Assembly (NCBI GenBank): GCA_049422085.1
Contig: JBMSOD010000086.1
Location: 1-11,340 of the forward strand
DNA: 11,340 nt
From: UBA4615 sp049422085
Lineage (GTDB): Bacteria; Pseudomonadota; Gammaproteobacteria; Burkholderiales; Burkholderiaceae_E
Direction: 5' to 3'
Positions 7,433-11,340 of the stretch are shown here, piece after piece. A program made the translations under genes and the position numbers. Within the stretch, counting starts at the first letter, position 1, and each line of letters starts with the position of its first letter. The notes beneath the pieces were generated by a model. The model searched no databases and was not told the origin of the DNA. It saw only the letters and a list, made by a program, of their open reading frames with translations.

Positions 7433-8599
7433 TCAACCCCGGCCGGCCAGGGTATTGCGGGCGATCACCCACGTGTGCACTTCGGTCGGGCCCTCATAGA
7501 CGCGCATCAGGCGCGATTCATTGGCCATCTGCTGCAAGGGCAGCTCCTTGGTCATGCCCATGGCGCCGAAGGTCTGCATGGCCCGGTCGATCACCTCCCA
7601 GGCCATCTCGGTGGCATAGGCCTTGATCATCGCGACCTGCGTGCGGGCCTCCATGCCCCGATCCAGGCGCCAGGCGGCTTCATAGGTCATGAGGCGGCAG
7701 GCATGAATGCGGGTGGCCGCATCGGCGATCCACCACTGAATGGCCTGCCGGTCGGACAGGTAGGCGCCAAAGGTTTTTCTCTGCGGCGCGTACTCGCACA
7801 TCATGTCGAGTGCCCGCTGGGCCCGGCCGACGCACCAGGCCGCCATCTGCACGCGCCGTGCGCCCAGACGCGACTGCATGGGCGTAAAGCCTTCGCCTTC
7901 CTTGCCGAGCAGCTGGCCTGCGGGAATGCGGCAGTCCTCGAAGGTAACCTCGTAGGTATAGACCCCGCCCAGCATGTTGATGCGCCGGGCGACCTCGAAG
8001 CCCTTGGTGCCCTTGTCGACGATGAAGGCGCTGATGCCGCCGCGCTCGCCCTTTTGCCCGTCGGTGCGGGCCATCACGATCAGGAAGTCGGCCCGTTCGA
8101 CATTGCTGATCCAGATCTTGCGGCCATTGATGACCCACTCGTCGCCTTCACGCACGGCGCGGGTGATCAGGCCGGAGGGATCGCCGCCGGCGCCGGGCTC
8201 TGAAATGGCAATGGCCGAGGACATCTCGCCCCGCACATAGGGCTCCAGATATCGGGCCTTCTGCTCGGCCGTGGCGGTGAGCATGAGCATGCGCAGGTTG
8301 GGGGTGTCCGGCGGCAGGTAGTAATGCACGATGGTGCGGCCGAGCTCTTCGTTCACGCCCACCATGGCGCTCACCGGCAGGTCATGGCCGCCGATATCGG
8401 CGGGGGCGTCGAGTCCCCAGAGGCCAAGCTCATGCGATGCGGCATCGACCTTGGCCCGCTCCTCAGCCGTCAGGCCGATGCCCTGGCCCGCCGCTTCACG
8501 GCGCAGCAGCTCGGGCTCGAGCGGAATGAGCGCTTCCTTGACGAAGCGCGCCACCACATCCTTGATCATGCGGTGGTCTTCGGGAATTTCGAAATCCAT
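7433..8599 (-). CDS. Acyl-CoA dehydrogenase family protein
   Basis: FAD enzyme expected to introduce the alpha,beta double bond into an acyl-CoA and pass electrons to ETF. At 388 residues it has standard length and all three family domains: the helical N-terminal domain (about 1-125), the middle beta domain with AIAISEPGAGGDPSG (129-143, the first signature) and WVINGRKIWISN (155-166), and the C-terminal helical domain with QRKTFGAYLSDRQAIQ (273-288). The catalytic base is expected at E369 in RVYEGPTEVH, aligned with the YEG glutamate of medium-chain enzymes. GPTEVH replaces the commoner GTSEIQ and recalls the ACAD10/11-like branch. An AGGAGG ribosome-binding site lies 5 bases before the ATG. 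It follows the SDR gene by 66 bp on the same strand, so co-transcription is likely. The acyl chain is not predictable. Confidence 0.94.
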   Translation of the reverse strand: MDFEIPEDHRMIKDVVARFVKEALIPLEPELLRREAAGQGIGLTAEERAKVDAASHELGLWGLDAPADIGGHDLPVSAMVGVNEELGRTIVHYYLPPDTPNLRMLMLTATAEQKARYLEPYVRGEMSSAIAISEPGAGGDPSGLITRAVREGDEWVINGRKIWISNVERADFLIVMARTDGQKGERGGISAFIVDKGTKGFEVARRINMLGGVYTYEVTFEDCRIPAGQLLGKEGEGFTPMQSRLGARRVQMAAWCVGRAQRALDMMCEYAPQRKTFGAYLSDRQAIQWWIADAATRIHACRLMTYEAAWRLDRGMEARTQVAMIKAYATEMAWEVIDRAMQTFGAMGMTKELPLQQMANESRLMRVYEGPTEVHTWVIARNTLAGRG

Positions 8600-8665
8600 G
8601 TGGTCCTCCTGAGGTGTGTTCTGGTTCTGACCCCGGAAGATATCAGGGCGGAGAGCAGTTCAAGC

Positions 8666-9508
8666 TCAAACCTGCGTCCAGCGCGCGCAGGCGCTCCAGA
8701 GCTGCTCCTGCAATACAGGGTCGCACGCCAGCACGGAGGGTGTCGCGACCCGCTGATGCTCGTCCAGATACGCGCCATGCAGCCCTGCGGGGTCGTCGTG
8801 CAGGGCCAGAAAGAGCGTGGTGCGCGCGCCTGCTTTGGCGCTGATCATGCCGCGTCGGACAAGCGGCTTGAGGAGGCGAACCGGCCAGGGCAGCAGATGG
8901 GTATGGACCACCCCGGGATGCAGGCAATGCGCCGTGATGCCGCTGCCCTCAAGCCGGCGGGCCAGCGCCAGGGTCCAGAGGATGTTGGCCAGCTTGGAGT
9001 GGGCGTAGGCCTGTTGCGGCCGATACGCAGGCAAGGGGTCGGGCCGATGCTGTACTGCGCCCAGATCGAAATGCCTCACCTGCTCATGCGCGCATGAGGC
9101 CACGTTGATGATGCGCGCGCGCGTCCTCAGAAGGGGGCGCAGCAGTTCGGTCAGCAGAAAGGGGCCCAGTTGGTTGACTGCGAACACCGTCTCGAAGCCA
9201 TCCTGCGTCCATTCACGGCGCAGGCGTGTCAGACCGGCGTTGTTGATCAGGTGCGTGATTGCCGGGCCTTGTGCGACCTGCCGGGCTGCGGTCCGGATGC
9301 TGGCAAAGCTCGAGAGTTCACAGGCCAGCGCCTCGATATGTGCCTCGCGACGCGGATGCATGCGGCGCAGGGCCTGGGCCTGCGCCTGTCCACGATTCAG
9401 GTCACGCACGAGCAGGGTCAGGTCGTGGCCGGCCCGGGCCAGTGCCTCGGCGGTGACTGCGCCGATGCCATGGGTGGTGCCGGTGATCACGGAGTGGGGG
9501 ACGGGCAT
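8666..9508 (-). CDS. Short-chain dehydrogenase/reductase, retinol-dehydrogenase-like
   Basis: NAD(P)-dependent oxidoreductase that interconverts an alcohol and a carbonyl. I place the start at ATG 9508 (280 aa) because the first Rossmann strand and TGTTHGIG (9-16) then follow within ten residues, as in classical SDRs. The reading frame stays open up to a GTG at 9592, but the extra 28 residues look unstructured. Neither start has a good ribosome-binding site. Other motifs: LLVRDLNRG at 32-40, whose Arg at 35 suggests NADP(H); HLINNAG at 86-92; catalytic S138 (NVASCA), Y168 and K172 (YAHSK); and HPGVVHT at 197-203. N112 completes the usual tetrad. The long insert before YxxxK and the overall length resemble the retinol dehydrogenase/WWOX-like subgroup. 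The acyl-CoA dehydrogenase gene follows 66 bp downstream. Confidence 0.88.
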   Translation of the reverse strand: MPVPHSVITGTTHGIGAVTAEALARAGHDLTLLVRDLNRGQAQAQALRRMHPRREAHIEALACELSSFASIRTAARQVAQGPAITHLINNAGLTRLRREWTQDGFETVFAVNQLGPFLLTELLRPLLRTRARIINVASCAHEQVRHFDLGAVQHRPDPLPAYRPQQAYAHSKLANILWTLALARRLEGSGITAHCLHPGVVHTHLLPWPVRLLKPLVRRGMISAKAGARTTLFLALHDDPAGLHGAYLDEHQRVATPSVLACDPVLQEQLWSACARWTQV

Positions 9509-9603
9509 GGCGGGGGGATCGCGACAGGACAAAGATTGAATGTGGATGGGGCGTGACTCAGACGTGCGAACAGGACGCGGCAAAGCGAACACGGAGTGCG
9601 ATC

Positions 9604-10995
9604 ATGCTGCCCTGCCAAAGTGACCGGACCGCGTCCCTGAGAGATCCTGCCATGCCTGATCGCCCTGAACTGCACGACCTGCGCGACCTGCTTGATCCCG
9701 TGATCGGGCCCTGGCTCAAGGGCTTTCCAGCCACGCAGGCCCCGCTGCTGCGTTCGCAGATCGGCAGGCAGGGCTGGCAGCTGATGCGCGGCGATCTGCC
9801 CATGCCGCTGGCGGTGATCCGCAAGTCGCGGCTCGAGCACAACCTCGGCTGGATGCAGCGCTTTGTGGAGGGCCACGGCATTGCGCTGGCGCCGCATGGC
9901 AAGACCACCCTGTCGCCCCAGCTCTTTGCCGCCCAGCTGCAGGCAGGGGCCTGGGGCATCACGGTCGCCAATGTTGCGCAGGCTGCGCTGGCTTTTGCGA
10001 GCGGCGCACAGCAGGTGTTGATTGCGAATCAGGTGCTCAATGCGGTTGAGTTGCGAGGGCTCGCCGCACTGTTAGGGGAGTCCGGTCCGACGACGCGTCG
10101 TGCGCCCTTCCTGCTCGACTCCTTCGATCAGCTGCGGGCCATCGAGACCGCGGTGGGGGTCGCTGGGCTCGCACCTCTCGAGGTGCTGCTCGAACTCGGG
10201 ATTGCGGGCGGCCGCACAGGTGTTCGTTCAGCCGAAGACGCGTTCCTGCTGGCCCGCGCAGCTCGCTTGAGTCCAGCCGTGAAGCTGGTGGGCGTGGAGT
10301 GCTACGAAGGTCTGTGGACGCGAGGCGATGATGACGATGCGGATCGCGCTGTCGTCGAGGGCTTGCTCGGTCGCAGCATCGACCTGGCCCGGCGCATCGA
10401 TACCGAGCTTGGTTTCGAGGCGCCGACCATCCTGATCTCCGCCGGCGGATCAGCGGTGTTCGATCTGGTGGCTCCCTGGCTGCATCCGGAGCTTAGTCGT
10501 CCGGTGCAGGGCTTGCTGCGTTCGGGCTGCTATGTCACGCATGATCAGGGCCGCTATACCCGGCTGGTGGCGAGGGTCAACCGCCGTCTGGGCATTGACT
10601 GTCAGAGCGGCCTGCAAGCTGCACTTGAGGTCTGGGCCACCGTGCAGTCCATGCCCGAGCCCGGCTTGGCCATCTTGAGTGTGGGTCGTCGCGATGTGTC
10701 GACCGACATCGATCTTCCGCAGCCGGTGGCCTGGTACCGACGGGGCATGGACCGTCCTGCTGCGGCACCAGCGGGCTGGGTGATGACGGGCTTGAATGAC
10801 CAGCATGCCTACCTGAAGCGATCCAGCGACGCGGTTGATGCGTCTGCTGCCAATGCCTCGCATCAAACGCTACAGGTGGGTGATCTGATTGGACTGGGCT
10901 TGTCTCATCCCTGCACCACCTTCGATAAGTGGCGCTGGATTGCGGTGGTCGACGAGGAGTATCAGGTGGTTGATGCCGTGGTGACATGGTTTTGA
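9604..10995 (+). CDS. PLP-dependent D-serine dehydratase/D-threonine aldolase family protein (amino acid deaminase)
   Basis: Fold-type III PLP enzyme, expected to cleave or deaminate a D-hydroxyamino acid such as D-serine, D-threonine or a 3-hydroxyaspartate. With the start at ATG 9604 (GGAG 7 bases upstream) it has 463 residues; an ATG at 9652, 16 codons in, is an alternative, and the frame is open from GTG 9553. The alanine-racemase-like barrel contains PHGKT with the PLP lysine at residue 100 (9604 numbering), ELGIAGGRTGVR near 197-208 and ILISAGGS near 276-283. The C-terminal domain has VGRRDVSTDIDLP near 360-372, LNDQHAYL near 397-404 and HPCTTFDKW near 435-443. The His-x-Cys pair (435/437) matches the zinc ligands known in eukaryotic D-serine dehydratase, placing it with the metal-dependent DSD-like group. 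It is divergent from the SDR gene, with 95 bp between starts. Substrate not determined. Confidence 0.9.
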   Translation: MLPCQSDRTASLRDPAMPDRPELHDLRDLLDPVIGPWLKGFPATQAPLLRSQIGRQGWQLMRGDLPMPLAVIRKSRLEHNLGWMQRFVEGHGIALAPHGKTTLSPQLFAAQLQAGAWGITVANVAQAALAFASGAQQVLIANQVLNAVELRGLAALLGESGPTTRRAPFLLDSFDQLRAIETAVGVAGLAPLEVLLELGIAGGRTGVRSAEDAFLLARAARLSPAVKLVGVECYEGLWTRGDDDDADRAVVEGLLGRSIDLARRIDTELGFEAPTILISAGGSAVFDLVAPWLHPELSRPVQGLLRSGCYVTHDQGRYTRLVARVNRRLGIDCQSGLQAALEVWATVQSMPEPGLAILSVGRRDVSTDIDLPQPVAWYRRGMDRPAAAPAGWVMTGLNDQHAYLKRSSDAVDASAANASHQTLQVGDLIGLGLSHPCTTFDKWRWIAVVDEEYQVVDAVVTWF

Positions 10996-11007
10996 GATCC
11001 GGCGCAT

Positions 11008-11040
11008 GATGCTGAGGACGGTCCGACCGCATCTGCTTTT
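11008..11040 (+). terminator. Weak candidate terminator after the PLP enzyme gene
   Basis: Starting 13 bases after the stop codon, GATG (11008-11011) can pair with CATC (11030-11033), and CGGT (11019-11022) with ACCG (11026-11029) around a three-base loop. The two helices are stacked with a seven-base bulge on the 5' side. TGC and a TTTT run (11037-11040) follow. Position and T-run fit an intrinsic terminator, but the stem is short and interrupted. Confidence 0.3.
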
Positions 11041-11050
11041 CACGATCGTG
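11041..11050. other. Perfect 10-bp palindrome in the 10996-11111 spacer
   Basis: CACGATCGTG at 11041-11050 is a perfect inverted repeat in the 116-bp spacer between the PLP enzyme gene and the Uma2-like gene, directly after the TTTT run. It could be an operator half-site pair for a dimeric regulator, but a palindrome of this length can occur by chance. The rest of the spacer shows no clear -35/-10 pair. Confidence 0.25.
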
Positions 11051-11111
11051 GCAATCCGTGATTCGACCTAGGCCGTTCGCTCAATGGCTCTTTCTGTGAG
11101 GAAAGCCCAAG

Positions 11112-11340
11112 ATGAGTTCTCGATCCACTTCCCTAAGGCGCTCTGGTTTGTCGCTGTTGCATCCCGAGCTTCGTCTTGTGTCCGACACCGCTGCTGATGT
11201 TGAACCCCACCGGTTCTCAACGGCAGCCTATCTCGGTCTGGTCGAGCGTGGCCTGGTCGGCCCGGAGCAGAGGATCGAGCTGATCGACGGCCGCGACGGC
11301 GCCTGCGTAAAGTCCCGCTGCAACGGCGCGGGGCAGTGCC
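11112..11340 (+). CDS. Uma2/DUF820-like protein, N-terminal part only (runs off the window)
   Basis: The ATG at 11112 is preceded by GAGGA ending 9 bases upstream, and the frame stays open for 76 codons to the window edge. Residues 34-60 (RFSTAAYLGLVERGLV, then a short link and RIELIDG) match the N-terminal pattern of Uma2 (DUF820) proteins, which have a PD-(D/E)XK nuclease-like fold: an RF/RWTxxEY start, then a (D/R)VELIDG strand. The first 33 residues are a polar leader. After ELIDG the family normally continues with E/K-I-V and a Met/Ser/Pro-rich stretch. Here the frame reads RDGACVKSRCNGAGQC, which I cannot align. The gene may be divergent, frameshifted or interrupted just at the edge. 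The cellular role of Uma2 proteins is poorly known. Its codon use includes more T-ending codons near the start than the neighbours. Confidence 0.55.
   Translation, partial: MSSRSTSLRRSGLSLLHPELRLVSDTAADVEPHRFSTAAYLGLVERGLVGPEQRIELIDGRDGACVKSRCNGAGQC

Noticed and set aside
7475..8203. Plus-strand reading frame of 242 codons antisense to the acyl-CoA dehydrogenase
   Set aside because: The opposite strand carries all acyl-CoA dehydrogenase signatures and an AGGAGG site; this frame has none.
9517..9603. Inverted GATCGC (9517-9522) and GCGATC (9598-9603) flanking the divergent promoter region
   Set aside because: Six-base arms 75 bases apart, and GATCGC is a frequent word in this sequence. Not distinguishable from chance.

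Overview
The window is GC-rich bacterial chromosome, densely coded, with gaps no longer than about 150 bases. High GC, G/C-ending codons and the gene set (a dipeptide-type ABC transporter next to TauD/TfdA-type, acyl-CoA dehydrogenase and SDR catabolic genes) suggest a proteobacterium, probably a Burkholderiales-like betaproteobacterium. This is inference from style; no taxonomic marker gene is present. I saw no rRNA, tRNA, CRISPR array or insertion sequence.

Region 1 (3-5466, minus strand) is a complete oligopeptide/dipeptide/nickel-family ABC importer operon, read in the order ATPase D (5466-4489), ATPase F (4492-3467), periplasmic binding protein (3371-1794), permease B (1789-836), permease C (833-3). 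The two ATPase genes overlap by 4 bp. The permeases follow the binding-protein gene at 4 bp and 2 bp. The only real gap, 95 bp between ATPase F and the binding protein, holds three tandem copies of an 11-bp unit. The binding protein appears to be exported by the Tat route.

Region 2 (5610-7378, plus strand) is a two-gene unit divergent from the transporter: a zinc-free quinone-oxidoreductase-like MDR enzyme translationally coupled (ATGA overlap) to a TauD/TfdA-type Fe(II)/2-oxoglutarate dioxygenase whose iron and 2-oxoglutarate residues are all present.

Region 3 (7433-9508, minus strand) converges on region 2. It encodes an SDR oxidoreductase followed by an acyl-CoA dehydrogenase.

Region 4 (9604-10995, plus strand), divergent from the SDR gene, encodes a PLP-dependent fold-type III enzyme of the D-serine dehydratase/D-threonine aldolase family. 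After a short spacer, the right edge (11112 to window end) holds the start of a Uma2/DUF820-like gene whose similarity seems to break off after the conserved ELIDG motif.

As a whole the window reads as a small-molecule uptake and catabolism island: import of a peptide-like or other polar solute, oxidative attack, CoA-ester dehydrogenation and D-hydroxyamino-acid breakdown. That these genes form one pathway is only inferred from proximity. I did not find convincing evidence of a new defence or mobile system. The most unusual points are the tandem repeat inside the transporter operon, the MDR-dioxygenase coupling and the anomalous Uma2-like gene.
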